A stretch of DNA of 11,191 nucleotides from Mailhella sp. (GTDB lineage Bacteria > Desulfobacterota > Desulfovibrionia > Desulfovibrionales > Desulfovibrionaceae), in assembly GCA_017522745.1 (NCBI GenBank), contig JAFWYI010000093.1, forward strand, positions 1-11,191, given 5' to 3'. Shown piece after piece: positions 1 through 7,600 of the stretch (position 1 is its first letter; each line of letters opens with the position of its first letter). The position numbers were made by a program, and so were the translations under genes. The notes beneath the pieces were generated by a model. That model did not search any database and was not told where the DNA came from. It worked only from the letters and a program-made list of their open reading frames with translations.

Positions 1-57
1 GACGCGGTCGAGTCTGGAATCAGTTTCTTCCGGCAGGACGACGAGCTTTTTTTCCAT
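1..57 (-). CDS. 5' end of a gene downstream of truA, possibly an RluA-family pseudouridine synthase (partial)
   Basis: Only the first 19 codons are inside the window; they read MEKKLVVLPEETDSRLDRV. The ATG lies three bases after the truA stop. An AAGGA Shine-Dalgarno sequence (minus strand, about 64-68) sits inside the last truA codons, so the gene is almost certainly co-transcribed and probably translationally coupled with murI and truA. An acidic stretch followed by SRLDRV resembles the start of the S4-like domain of RluA/RluD-type 23S rRNA or tRNA pseudouridine synthases, which would fit next to truA. Nineteen residues are too few to settle the family. The existence of a gene start is well supported; the identity is a guess. 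Confidence 0.6.
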   Translation of the reverse strand, partial: MEKKLVVLPEETDSRLDRV

Positions 58-60
58 GGA

Positions 61-879
61 TCATCCTTCGTTCAGCCAGCCTTCGGGCATGGGATCGCCT
101 TCATACCAGATCTTGGTCATGGTCAGCCCTTGCGGGGGGGCTGTGAAAGGCGCGCGGCGGCGATCGCCGGACTCCAGAAGAGCCGGGATATCCGCAGTGT
201 CGAACTTGCCTCTGCCGCAGGCCACCATGAGTCCAACGAGATTACGTACCATCTGCTTCAGGAATCCGTTGCCTTCGAAGCGCACGTCTATCTGCATGCA
301 ACCGGGAGGGAGCGCGGCTTCGGCAGTGCGGCGCGGCGTGCGTGTGATGCTGTAAAGTGTTCGTACCGTGCTTTTATGCGGGGTGCCGGCGTTCTGCAGG
401 GCGGCGAAATCGTGTTCTCCGGTGAGGAGGCGTGCCGCTTCGTCGAAACGGTCGAGGTCGAGAGGCCCACATGCCCATACGAAGGGGTAGAGTTTGGGCG
501 GCGTACACAGATGGTCGAGCCACAGCGAGTAGGTATAGATCTTGCGTTTCACGCTGAAACAGGCGTGGAAATCATCGGGCACGATGCAAGCATCGAGGAT
601 ACGGATATCCCGTGGCAGGAGCGTGTTGAGCGCGAGCTGCCAGCGCACGTTCACGCGATCTTCGGGGATATCGCAGTGCGCCACCTGCGCGTCGGCATGG
701 ACGCCGGTATCGGTGCGGCCTGCGCACTGCACATGAGTCTTGCGTCCGGCCACACGTTCCACAGCGGCTTCCACGAATGCCTGTACGGTGGGCGGATCTT
801 CCTTATCGGCAAGGGCCTGAATCTGCCAGCCGTGATAATGCGTACCTACATAGGCGATGGTGAGTTTGAGTCGTGGCAT
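61..879 (-). CDS. truA: tRNA pseudouridine(38-40) synthase TruA
   Basis: A 272-residue protein, the usual TruA length. TruA isomerises uridines 38, 39 and 40 in the anticodon stem-loop of many tRNAs to pseudouridine, in the cytoplasm. The family signature GRTDTGVHA spans residues 54-62, with D57 as the expected catalytic aspartate. The N-terminal LTIAYVGTHYHGWQ is typical of the first strand, and GNGFLKQMVRNLVG in the C-terminal half is the conserved TruA fold segment. The ATG shares one base with the murI stop codon (TGATG, 877-881), so translation is probably coupled to murI. The gene after it starts three bases past the stop. A run of seven G (134-140) falls inside the C-terminal coding part but the frame is intact. 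Confidence 0.96.
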   Translation of the reverse strand: MPRLKLTIAYVGTHYHGWQIQALADKEDPPTVQAFVEAAVERVAGRKTHVQCAGRTDTGVHADAQVAHCDIPEDRVNVRWQLALNTLLPRDIRILDACIVPDDFHACFSVKRKIYTYSLWLDHLCTPPKLYPFVWACGPLDLDRFDEAARLLTGEHDFAALQNAGTPHKSTVRTLYSITRTPRRTAEAALPPGCMQIDVRFEGNGFLKQMVRNLVGLMVACGRGKFDTADIPALLESGDRRRAPFTAPPQGLTMTKIWYEGDPMPEGWLNEG

Positions 880-1766
880 CAGAGTGTTACCTGTTCCACC
901 GTGCAGGGGGCAATGGGTATACCGAGGAAAAGTTCACCCATGCGGGTGAAGCGCGGAACATCGTCTGTGGTGAGGAATCGCACAGATCCGGGGCAGAGCG
1001 GCATGCCGACAGAGGGGCCGGAGCCACGGGCCAGATGCTTTTCCCTGAGCAACTGACGGACTTCCCGTGCGGTGTTGCCGGCGGAATCTACCAGAGTGAC
1101 GCCTTCGCCGACGACATGGGCTATGGCTTTGCGCAGCAGAGGGAAGTGCGTACAGGCCAGTACGAGCGTATCCGGAACTTCGAGCCCCTGTTCCCGGGGA
1201 TCGTGGAAAATGGCATCCAGATAGCGTGCGGCCAGACCTTCGGCCAGAGGACCGCTGAGCAGTCCGTCTTCCACCATGGAAACGAAGAGCGGGCAGGCAA
1301 GAGCTGAGATTCGGGCATCGGGCATACGGCGCAGGATGGCTTCCTCGTAGGCGCGGCCGCGGATAGTCCCGCTGGTGGCGATGACAGCGATGTGGCCGCT
1401 GCGCGTGGCCCGGCAGGCTGCTTCGGCACCGGGTTCGACCACGCCCACCACGTCGATGCCGGGACAGGCTTCGCGTACAAGGGGAAGTGCGGCGGCTGTT
1501 GCCGTATTGCAGGCGATGACCAGCAGCTTGATGCCGCGTTCCATCAGCTTGGCGGCGGCTTCGAGCGCATATTTCTGCACTGTCTCCACGCTTTTAGTGC
1601 CATAGGGCATGCGGGCCGTATCCCCGAGATAAAGGAAAGATTCGTTGGGGAGCTGTTCCCGCATGGCGCGCAGGACAGTCATGCCGCCCACTCCGGAATC
1701 GAAGAGCCCGATGGGCAGTTCACGCAGGTGCGACAGACTGGAGGATATGCCATGGGAATTGATCAT
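879..1766 (-). CDS. murI: glutamate racemase MurI
   Basis: A 295-residue cofactor-independent racemase that converts L-glutamate to D-glutamate for peptidoglycan precursors. Family motifs are in order: LFDSGVGG (residues 21-28, with D23/S24 of the active site), YLGDTARMPYGTKS (46-59), ACNTA with C86 as one catalytic cysteine, and ACTHFPLL with C205 as the second, followed by H207. All expected catalytic residues are present. The ATG at 1766 gives about 17 residues before the usual start of the fold. It is preceded at about 10 bases by AAGGA, and there is no internal ATG before the conserved part, so I keep this start. It is the first gene of the minus-strand operon murI-truA and onward. The stop overlaps the truA start. 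Confidence 0.96.
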   Translation of the reverse strand: MINSHGISSSLSHLRELPIGLFDSGVGGMTVLRAMREQLPNESFLYLGDTARMPYGTKSVETVQKYALEAAAKLMERGIKLLVIACNTATAAALPLVREACPGIDVVGVVEPGAEAACRATRSGHIAVIATSGTIRGRAYEEAILRRMPDARISALACPLFVSMVEDGLLSGPLAEGLAARYLDAIFHDPREQGLEVPDTLVLACTHFPLLRKAIAHVVGEGVTLVDSAGNTAREVRQLLREKHLARGSGPSVGMPLCPGSVRFLTTDDVPRFTRMGELFLGIPIAPCTVEQVTL

Positions 1767-1798
1767 GCCGGGAATGTCCTTATAAAAAGTTCCTTTTC

Positions 1799-1828
1799 AT
1801 AACTAGCCGTTACTGGGCAAGCGGTCAA
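1799..1828 (-). promoter_or_regulatory. possible promoter for murI-truA
   Basis: On the minus strand TTGACC (1823-1828) matches the -35 consensus in five of six bases. About 17-18 bases further on is TAGTTAT (1799-1805), which is only a weak -10. The position, about 35-60 bases before the murI start, is sensible and no other candidate is better. The poor -10 keeps confidence low. Confidence 0.35.
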
Positions 1829-2031
1829 TGCCTGCGAACTATTCCCGCGCCCTGTGCGGATAGGCTGATGAAAAGTTTGGCAGGATGGACCGCCTGAACT
1901 TCCTTTGTACCTGTTTTTGGATTAGAGCCGATCCAGGTATTGTTTTGGGCGTTGAGGTGCCCCTCTAGATCCTTCTCAGAGTTTTTGTCTTCCTCCACGA
2001 TTTGCTGGAAAACGTAGCTGTTGACGGGCAT
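1825..2031 (-). CDS. doubtful small ORF, 68 residues
   Basis: The ORF encodes a hydrophilic 68-residue product beginning MPVNSYVFQQIVEEDKN and ending GAGIVRRH. I do not recognise it. A short stretch, NPKTGTKEV, faintly recalls the DNA-binding arm of HU-like proteins (NPxTGEE), but the rest does not follow that fold. The only purine-rich signal (GAAGG) touches the ATG and is too close to be a good ribosome site. Codons such as CTA, GGG and ACA are used more than in neighbouring genes. The stop lies inside the candidate murI -35 box, and the start lies only 25 bases before the divergent four-cysteine gene. It could be a real small gene, a decayed remnant or chance. Confidence 0.2.
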   Translation of the reverse strand: MPVNSYVFQQIVEEDKNSEKDLEGHLNAQNNTWIGSNPKTGTKEVQAVHPAKLFISLSAQGAGIVRRH

Positions 2032-2056
2032 CCTTCACTGTGTCAGCTTTTTCGTT

Positions 2057-2221
2057 ATGAAAAAAATATTCGATATTCTGCGAGTCGTGTTCAAGGCCCT
2101 GTTTACGCGTCCTGAAGTCCAGAAGCGTCCGCTCTGCCGCCATTGCGGTGGAGGCAAATGCTATGGAGCCTGCCAGATGGACATCGAGCGTTCCCAGCCG
2201 AACTCTAAAACAAAGGAATAG
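2057..2221 (+). CDS. small four-cysteine protein, 54 residues, unknown function
   Basis: The product has a basic, amphipathic N-terminal part (MKKIFDILRVVFKALF, residues 1-16) and a compact cysteine cluster, C27-x2-C30-x4-C35-x3-C39, rich in glycine. The tail is hydrophilic. The cluster is the kind that binds zinc or an iron-sulfur centre; the N-terminus could lie on a membrane or a partner. Codon choice (CTG, GTC, TTC, AAG, GCC, CGT) agrees with the other genes here, which favours real coding. No clear Shine-Dalgarno sequence precedes the ATG. An in-frame TTG at 2021 would add 12 residues but has no better ribosome site. The gene stands alone on the plus strand, between the divergent murI operon and a symmetric terminator at 2351-2403. 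No family is recognised, and no function should be assigned. Confidence 0.55.
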   Translation: MKKIFDILRVVFKALFTRPEVQKRPLCRHCGGGKCYGACQMDIERSQPNSKTKE

Positions 2222-2350
2222 GGAAGTCCGGGCTGTGAGATAGTGACCATACTATTTGCTGGACGCGTGAGAGTTTTTTTTTCAGAGCTTGTCCTGCGTT
2301 GATCACTGAGATGAGATACTCTTCCTTGAATAGCCTTTTTGCTGGAGATG

Positions 2351-2403
2351 CATACGCAAAAAGCCCTATCAAGTTTTGCGACTTGATAGGGCTTTTTCGT
2401 ATG
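2351..2403. terminator. strong symmetric hairpin, probable bidirectional terminator
   Basis: Arms 2358-2374 and 2381-2397 form a perfect 17-base-pair stem around a six-base loop. The 5' arm begins with five A and the 3' arm ends with five T, so a U-tract follows the GC core on either strand. Beyond a single bulged C (2357) the stem continues for six more pairs (2351-2356 with 2398-2403). It lies about 75 bases past the 3' end of tRNA-Ser on the minus strand, and about 130 bases past the four-cysteine ORF on the plus strand. It can therefore end both convergent transcripts. Confidence 0.85.
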
Positions 2404-2476
2404 AAACTTGACTTACAATCGTAACTTACAGCGGGATTCCGCCGAAAATCTCAATATCGTCAATGATTTCAATGTG

Positions 2477-2571
2477 TGGCGGAGAGGAAGGGATTTGAAC
2501 CCTTGATACAGGTTTATGCCCGTATACTCGCTTAGCAGGCGAGCTCCTTCGGCCGACTCGGACACCTCTCC
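2477..2571 (-). tRNA. tRNA-Ser, anticodon GCT
   Basis: The minus strand folds into a class II tRNA of 95 bases. The acceptor stem GGAGAGG pairs with CCTCTCC, and the anticodon stem CTCGC/GCGAG encloses loop CTGCTAA with anticodon GCT (reads AGC and AGU serine codons). A long variable arm is typical of tRNA-Ser. The T arm is AAGGG-TTCAAAT-CCCTT, followed by discriminator G and an encoded CCA at 2477-2479. The long variable arm, anticodon and discriminator G agree on serine. A terminator lies downstream at 2351-2403 and a TTGACA box upstream at 2633-2638. Confidence 0.96.
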
Positions 2572-2607
2572 GCGCGGCGCAGCGCATGGCGCTGTAACGC
2601 ATCGGCA

Positions 2608-2638
2608 ATTACTTATGATAAGAGTTTCTGCTTGTCAA
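2608..2638 (-). promoter_or_regulatory. probable promoter of tRNA-Ser
   Basis: On the minus strand there is a perfect -35 box TTGACA (2633-2638), placed about 65 bases before the mature tRNA 5' end. The -10 is less certain: TAAGTA at a 17-base spacing (2610-2615) or AGTAAT at a 19-base spacing (2608-2613). The perfect -35 and the A/T-rich stretch at the right distance, in otherwise GC-rich DNA, support the call. Confidence 0.55.
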
Positions 2639-2676
2639 GCCCCGCAGCGGGAAAAAGTGCCGCTGGGAAAAAATGT

Positions 2677-3441
2677 TTACATCACGCGGAAGAGCGTGCT
2701 CATGTCGATGGCACCATGGACGCCGTCGGCATAGAAGGCAGTGCGCAGACCGAAAATGCTCACGAAAGCGACGATGGCCTGAAGGACGAGGGTCACGCGG
2801 CCCATGTGGGAAAGGCCCAGCACTACGCCGCTGAAGATGACGCCCATCCAGTAGAGCTGAGTCTGCATGAGGATGATGGCGGAACGGGCCATGTAGGTGT
2901 CTTCCCAGGGCCAGATGGGGGCGTTAGCCGTGATGACGAGCATGATCCACAGGCAGATACGCAAAGGCAGGTAGAAGCGTCCAGCAGGGTGATCCTTATG
3001 GTTTTCCGGCTCACCCAGTACGACAAGCTGAGAGAACACAGCACCAAGAACGACCGTGCAGAGCGGGAAGAGGAAGATGGGGAAAAGGCCGGAGGTGCTG
3101 AACACTTCGCCGGGGATGGCGTCGATGATCTGGATGGCGACGCAGACGGCACCGCTGAGCCAGCCACCAATGCCGAGGATGAAGGCACCCCTGGAACATC
3201 CATAGGCGCAGAAAAGCAGAACGAGGCAGGCTACCTGAGCGATGAGCCAGGAGCCGGATGCGATGCCGCCGAAGCAGAAGCCGCTGGCGATAAGTGCGAT
3301 GGCGGCACAGACCGCAGAGGCTCCCCATCCGCGCAGGCTGGGGTTCTCATCGTGGGTATCTTTCCACCACGAAAAGAGGGCGAGGCCGGTGGCGAACTGA
3401 GAGAAGACGGTAAAGAAAACAAGTGGCCAGTTGGTTATCAT
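2677..3441 (-). CDS. DmsC-like membrane anchor subunit of a DMSO-reductase-type enzyme
   Basis: A 254-residue integral membrane protein with eight hydrophobic segments (about 5-26, 41-60, 62-82, 84-108, 117-143, 155-176, 184-211 and 216-236). The start (NWPLVFFTVFSQ) and end (GLRTAFYADGVHGAI) resemble E. coli DmsC (EWPLMIFTVFGQ; GRGVFYGLHMTVG). DmsC anchors the DmsAB molybdoenzyme and passes electrons from menaquinol. The ATG at 3441 has AGGGGGA upstream at 4-5 bases; an upstream in-frame ATG at 3525 would add 28 hydrophilic residues with no ribosome site and is rejected. The DmsC segment around LHLGSP is not evident; residues 54-63 read GFCFGGIASG instead. No DmsA or DmsB gene is in the window, so the partner is unknown. 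The length is slightly below the roughly 285 residues of E. coli DmsC. Confidence 0.72.
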   Translation of the reverse strand: MITNWPLVFFTVFSQFATGLALFSWWKDTHDENPSLRGWGASAVCAAIALIASGFCFGGIASGSWLIAQVACLVLLFCAYGCSRGAFILGIGGWLSGAVCVAIQIIDAIPGEVFSTSGLFPIFLFPLCTVVLGAVFSQLVVLGEPENHKDHPAGRFYLPLRICLWIMLVITANAPIWPWEDTYMARSAIILMQTQLYWMGVIFSGVVLGLSHMGRVTLVLQAIVAFVSIFGLRTAFYADGVHGAIDMSTLFRVM

Positions 3442-3847
3442 GGGATCCCCCTGAAAGAGCGGTGGTGTGGCATGAAGTATATCATGGAGGCGCAGAATAT
3501 CCTCGCGGACTGCGCTCTTCCACAAAATGCTTTTTTAGGCAAGGCGTCAAGCCTTTGCCGTGAGGCGTGGATAAAAAACGAGACAGGTATGCCCTGTTGT
3601 CGCTCAGTGTTTTCCTGCGTCGCGCCTGTTATGGCGATGCAGGAGGGGCGGAAGTTCATGCAATTTCAGGAGTTGCCCCTGCAAGAGAAAATTTCATGGC
3701 CTGATTCCAGTCCTGTCAGAGAAGGATGGACGTCTATCATTATAACAAGGGGAGGGAACAGGGCACTCTTGCAATGCGGGCGGACGAAACAGGGCCCGAC
3801 ATACAGAAGGGGCGACCTGCATTTTTGGGGAGAAGAGAGCCGGGAAG
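3442..3847. other. 406-base intergenic region with hairpins but no convincing gene
   Basis: This gap lies between two co-directional minus-strand membrane protein genes. Open frames across it (for example 3438-3659 minus) lack ribosome sites and recognisable protein. It holds two imperfect inverted repeats. One is at 3538-3559 (8 bp with one bulge, five-base loop). The other is at 3614-3643 (10 bp with one G-T pair, ten-base loop). Neither is followed by a T-run on either strand, so they are not simple terminators. A perfect minus-strand TATAAT occurs at 3739-3744, but no acceptable -35 lies 16-19 bases before it. I see no riboswitch core that I can name. Confidence 0.5.
3524..3552 (-). promoter_or_regulatory. 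candidate promoter of the DmsC-like gene, overlapped by an inverted repeat
   Basis: On the minus strand TTGACG (about 3547-3552) is a five-of-six match to a -35 box. Seventeen bases later is TTTTGT (about 3524-3529), a poor -10. The -35 bases fall in the loop and one arm edge of the inverted repeat 3538-3559 (GGCAAAGGC / GCCTTGCC). If this promoter is real, the repeat could be an operator. A second -10-like box, TATACT, lies closer to the start but has no -35. Confidence 0.3.
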
Positions 3848-4504
3848 TCAGGCGGCAGGGCGCTTCTGGAAGAAACCGATGATCTGTCCGGACAGAACAA
3901 CGGTGAGCAGAGACCAGCCGATACGCTCTGCCGGGATATAGCTGAGAGAAAGGAGCAGGATGATACCGTCACTGATGAGATACGGCCATTTGATGTTCCA
4001 CCCTGTAAGATGCGAGATGGCCATGGCCAGAGCATCGTCCCCACCGGGGGCTCCTCCAGCCCGGACGCAGAACCCTATGCCGATGCCGACGAACAGCGCG
4101 CCGATGACTGCTGCGGCCAGAGGCGTTTCCGCCGCGTTTGGCCACAGCGGCGGTAAGAGTTCTGCCAGCGCGTAGGCCGCAGAGAATGCGCCGCCAGCTA
4201 CGATGGAGTATCCGACGAAGTCGCGGCCGAGTATGCGCCATCCGAAGAGATAGCAGGTCGCATTCATCACTAAGCTCGACCATGCAGGAGAGATGCCGAA
4301 CCAATGCTGCAGAAGCAGGATAGCACCAAGGATGCCGCCTTCCGTCACGTCGGCCTGCGCGTGTATGTGGCACAGCCCGAAGGCAAGGATGGAGGCCCCC
4401 AGCAGATTGAGGAGGCAACGGCGCAGAGAGAGCCGGCAGTGAGAAGGATGGCTACGCATGAGCGGAGCATGGGGCAATACCGGGCGGCTGTCAATCATCG
4501 GCAT
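3848..4504 (-). CDS. YitT-family (DUF161-type) membrane protein
   Basis: A 218-residue protein with about five hydrophobic segments (roughly 32-47, 55-68, 74-92, 98-118 and 128-147) plus a C-terminal one near 178-190. The glycine pattern TEGGILGAILLLQHWFG (54-70), an N-x-x-x-x-x-x-G-W segment (N81 onward) and GAPGGDDALAMAIS (151-164) match YitT-type transporters or permeases of unknown substrate. The C-terminal soluble DUF2179 domain found in many YitT proteins is absent, so this is the short form. The start is uncertain. ATG at 4504, ATG at 4498 and ATG at 4459 (residue 16) all lack a good Shine-Dalgarno sequence, and the first 20 residues are not hydrophobic, so the protein may begin at residue 16. 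It is divergent from mfd, with 152 bases between the two chosen starts. Confidence 0.75.
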   Translation of the reverse strand: MPMIDSRPVLPHAPLMRSHPSHCRLSLRRCLLNLLGASILAFGLCHIHAQADVTEGGILGAILLLQHWFGISPAWSSLVMNATCYLFGWRILGRDFVGYSIVAGGAFSAAYALAELLPPLWPNAAETPLAAAVIGALFVGIGIGFCVRAGGAPGGDDALAMAISHLTGWNIKWPYLISDGIILLLSLSYIPAERIGWSLLTVVLSGQIIGFFQKRPAA

Positions 4505-4553
4505 AGAGGGCGGTGATACGGACGTTTTTTATGGAAAGGGGGGAGGTCGGTGT

Positions 4554-4581
4554 ATTCTAACTTCCTTGCGCCTCCTGTCGC
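4554..4581 (-). promoter_or_regulatory. candidate promoter of the YitT-family gene
   Basis: On the minus strand GCGACA (4576-4581, four of six to TTGACA) is followed after 16 bases by TAGAAT (4554-4559, five of six to TATAAT). This places transcription about 40-45 bases before the ATG at 4504. The region also has to carry the mfd promoter on the other strand, for which I could not choose a convincing pair of boxes. Confidence 0.42.
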
Positions 4582-4656
4582 TTGCTGATATTTCTAAGGA
4601 ACGCCGTTCCCCACGGAGCTGGAGCGGCCTTTCGTGATTTAAACCGGGAAGGAAGC

Positions 4657-7600
4657 ATGGATATAGGATCACTGCTCAGGCGTATGGAAGAAGGCTCGTC
4701 AGTCACCGTGAGCCGGGCCGCTTCGGCAACACTTGCCCGCCTTGGTGCAGAGGCGGTGCGTTCGGGGCGTCGTGCGGCCATCGCCGTGCGCAGTCGGGAC
4801 GCACTGGCTGTCATGCGTGGTCTTACCACGCTGTTTACGCCGGAACTTTCCGTCGGGCGACCTTCTGCACAGGCTCCCGGAACTGGCAGGAGCGTCCTCC
4901 CTGCCGAGTCACCGCTCTGGGAACGTCCGTGGGTGTTCCTGCCTCCGTTCACGCCTCGGTCTCTCAGCCGTGAAGGCTGGGCCGAGCGCTTTGCCGTACT
5001 CTATGCTCTGCGTACTGGTTCTGCCAAAGGTATCGTTTTTACGGCAGACAACATGATACCGCTTCTGCCTCCTCTGGATATCCTTGACGATCGCACGCTC
5101 ACGGTCCGCAAAGGAGAGGACGTTTCGCCGGAACTGCTCACGGAACAGCTTGTGGAGTGGGGCTATCAGCGTGTGTCCATGGTGGCCCATGCTGGTGATA
5201 TGGCCCGCCGCGGCGATATCTTCGACGTTCTCCCGCCCGGTTACGAACGTCCGCTCCGCATCGAATTCTTCGGTGATACCATCGACGAGATACGCGTATT
5301 CGATTTTACGACACAGCGTTCCGTGGGACAGCTCGACGAAGTGACCCTGCTGCCCGTGTCTCCTCTCCGCTCTGGTGAAGTATGGAAAAAGGAAGTCCGC
5401 AGACATTGGAAGGCGCAAGCCCAGCGCAAGGTCATTTCCAGCTTTTCGCATACGTCGCTGGAACACGCTCTTGAGCAGGAGGATATGCGGCTCCTGCCCG
5501 GCTGTGTGTATGCCAATGCCACGTCGCTCGATGACTGGTTTGCTCCTGAGACGTTGTGTTTCCTGCCGGGGCAGCGCGAACTGCGTGACAGCCTTGAGGA
5601 AGCGGAACAGCAGTGGCGTGAGCATTTTCGTGTCCAGTCTGAAGAAACGAGCCTTATCCAGCCTGCGCATCTTGCCATGCGCGATGCCGACCGGGCAGAG
5701 CTGACTCTGGGCACGCGTCCGCGTCTTTACGCGGAGCCTCTGGTCATGGGCACGGAGCAGAACGGCGAGGACATGCTGGAACGCTCCATCCATAGCTGGG
5801 GTGAACTTTTCGCGGGGCAGGCGGAGGCCGATCGCCCATGGCAGCAGCTTTCTGCGGGCCTGCGGAAATGGACGGCCGCGCATCGGCAGGTCATCCTTGC
5901 CTTCGCTTCAGAGCGTGGGCGCCGTAAATTCCTCAAGCTCGCTGAGCAGGATGGCATACTCCCTAATCTGCGCTGGGATCCTGCCAGCCGTGGCCTTTAT
6001 GCTGTCGTGGCTCCCTATCGTCAGGGGGCCGAGCTGGTGTGGGATGATACGCTCATCCTTGGTGAAGAGCTGCTCCAGCCTCGTGCGGAAAGCACGCGTC
6101 GTGTGGCGTCCGGAGCTTTTCGCGGGCTCGACCGCTACGACGATCTGCGCGTGGGGGACCTGCTCGTGCATCGTGATTACGGTGTGGGGCGTTTCGGCGG
6201 CCTGCATCGTATGAGCCCCGGAGCCAGCGGAGTGGAGAACGATTATCTCCTGTTGGAATATGCCGAGGGCGCACGGCTCTACCTGCCAGTGGACCGTCTT
6301 TCCGTCGTGCAGAAGTTCAAGGCGGATGGGCCGGCCCCCGCGTTGGACAGGCTTGGCGGCACGGCATGGACGAACAGCCGGGAAAAAGCCCGCAAAGCCG
6401 TAGAAAAAGTGGCCGCGGACCTCATGCAGATGTATGCATGGCGTAAGGTGGCGAAAGGGTTCAGTTATTCCCCCATCGGGGAGATGTACCGTGAATTCGA
6501 GGCTACGTTCGGATTCGAAGAGACGCCCGATCAGGCACGTGCCATCGTGGAAGTCTTCGAGGATATGGACAAGCCTGTGCCCATGGACCGCCTCATCTGC
6601 GGCGATGTGGGCTTCGGGAAGACTGAAGTGGCTCTGCGCGCCGCCTTCCGTGCCGCCTGTGACGGACGTCAGGTGGCCTTGCTCTGTCCCACGACGGTTC
6701 TTGCCGAACAGCATTATCAGACGTTTCGTTCGCGCCTTGCGGGCTTCCCCATCAATGTGGGGCTCCTGAGCCGCTTCGTGACGAAGAGCCGCCAGACGGA
6801 AACGCTTAAGGCGGCCGAACGCGGTGGCATAGACATCCTCATAGGAACGCATCGCTTGCTTTCCAAGGACGTGAAGCTGCCGAACCTCGGCCTCCTCATC
6901 CTCGACGAAGAACAGCGTTTCGGCGTGCGCCATAAGGAAAAGCTGAAGGAGATGCGGAAGAATGTGGACGCCCTTACGCTGACGGCCACGCCCATCCCGA
7001 GAACGCTTCAGCTTTCCATGTCCGGCATCCGTGAGCTTTCGGTGCTGGAAACGGCCCCGGCAGAGCGTAAGCCAGTGGCTACGGCCATCATCGACCGGGA
7101 TCGTTCCGCTATCCGCCAGATCATACAGCGTGAGCTGGAACGGCAGGGGCAGGTGTTCTTCGTGCATAACCGTGTGCAGACCCTTGCTCAGACAGCGGCC
7201 ATGGTGCGGGAACTGGTGCCTGATGCCCGCGTGGGTATGGCGCATGGGCAGATGGTGGAAAAGGAACTCGAAGATACCATGCATAAGTTCTGGCATGGGG
7301 AACTCGATGTGCTGGTGTGTACGGCCATCGTGGAATCCGGTCTCGATTTCCCCCGGGCCAACACGCTTATCGTGGATCAGGCTCAGATGTTCGGTCTTGG
7401 TCAGCTCTATCAGCTCCGCGGCCGCGTGGGGCGTTCGGACAGACAGGCCTACGCGGTGTTCGTGGTGAACGATGCGGACCATCTCCCCAAGCTGGCCCGC
7501 GAACGCCTGCGCATCATCCTTGAGATGGACTACCTCGGGGCGGGCTTCCAGGTGGCTATGGAGGATCTTCGCCTGCGCGGGGCAGGGAATATCCTTGGCG

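Noticed and set aside
134..140. Run of seven G in truA as a phase-variation tract
   Set aside because: It is short, lies near the C-terminus of a housekeeping gene, and the frame is intact; there is no sign of switching.
130..1056. 308-codon plus-strand frame opposite truA and murI
   Set aside because: It runs antisense to two genes with complete catalytic motifs and has no recognisable domain.
1780..1800. Six-codon minus-strand reading frame (MKRNFL) just before murI as a possible leader peptide
   Set aside because: It has no ribosome site of its own and no run of regulatory codons, and there is no attenuator hairpin before murI.
2645..2665. Six-pair hairpin downstream of the DmsC-like gene as its terminator
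   Set aside because: No T-run follows it on either strand; on the minus strand it is followed by the tRNA-Ser promoter region.
3739..3744. Perfect minus-strand TATAAT between the YitT-family and DmsC-like genes as a promoter
   Set aside because: No acceptable -35 box occurs 16-19 bases upstream, and it would lie almost 300 bases before the gene start.
2632..3882. 416-codon plus-strand frame opposite the DmsC-like gene
   Set aside because: The product is a charged, low-complexity sequence with no ribosome site. The minus strand encodes a clear eight-helix membrane protein.
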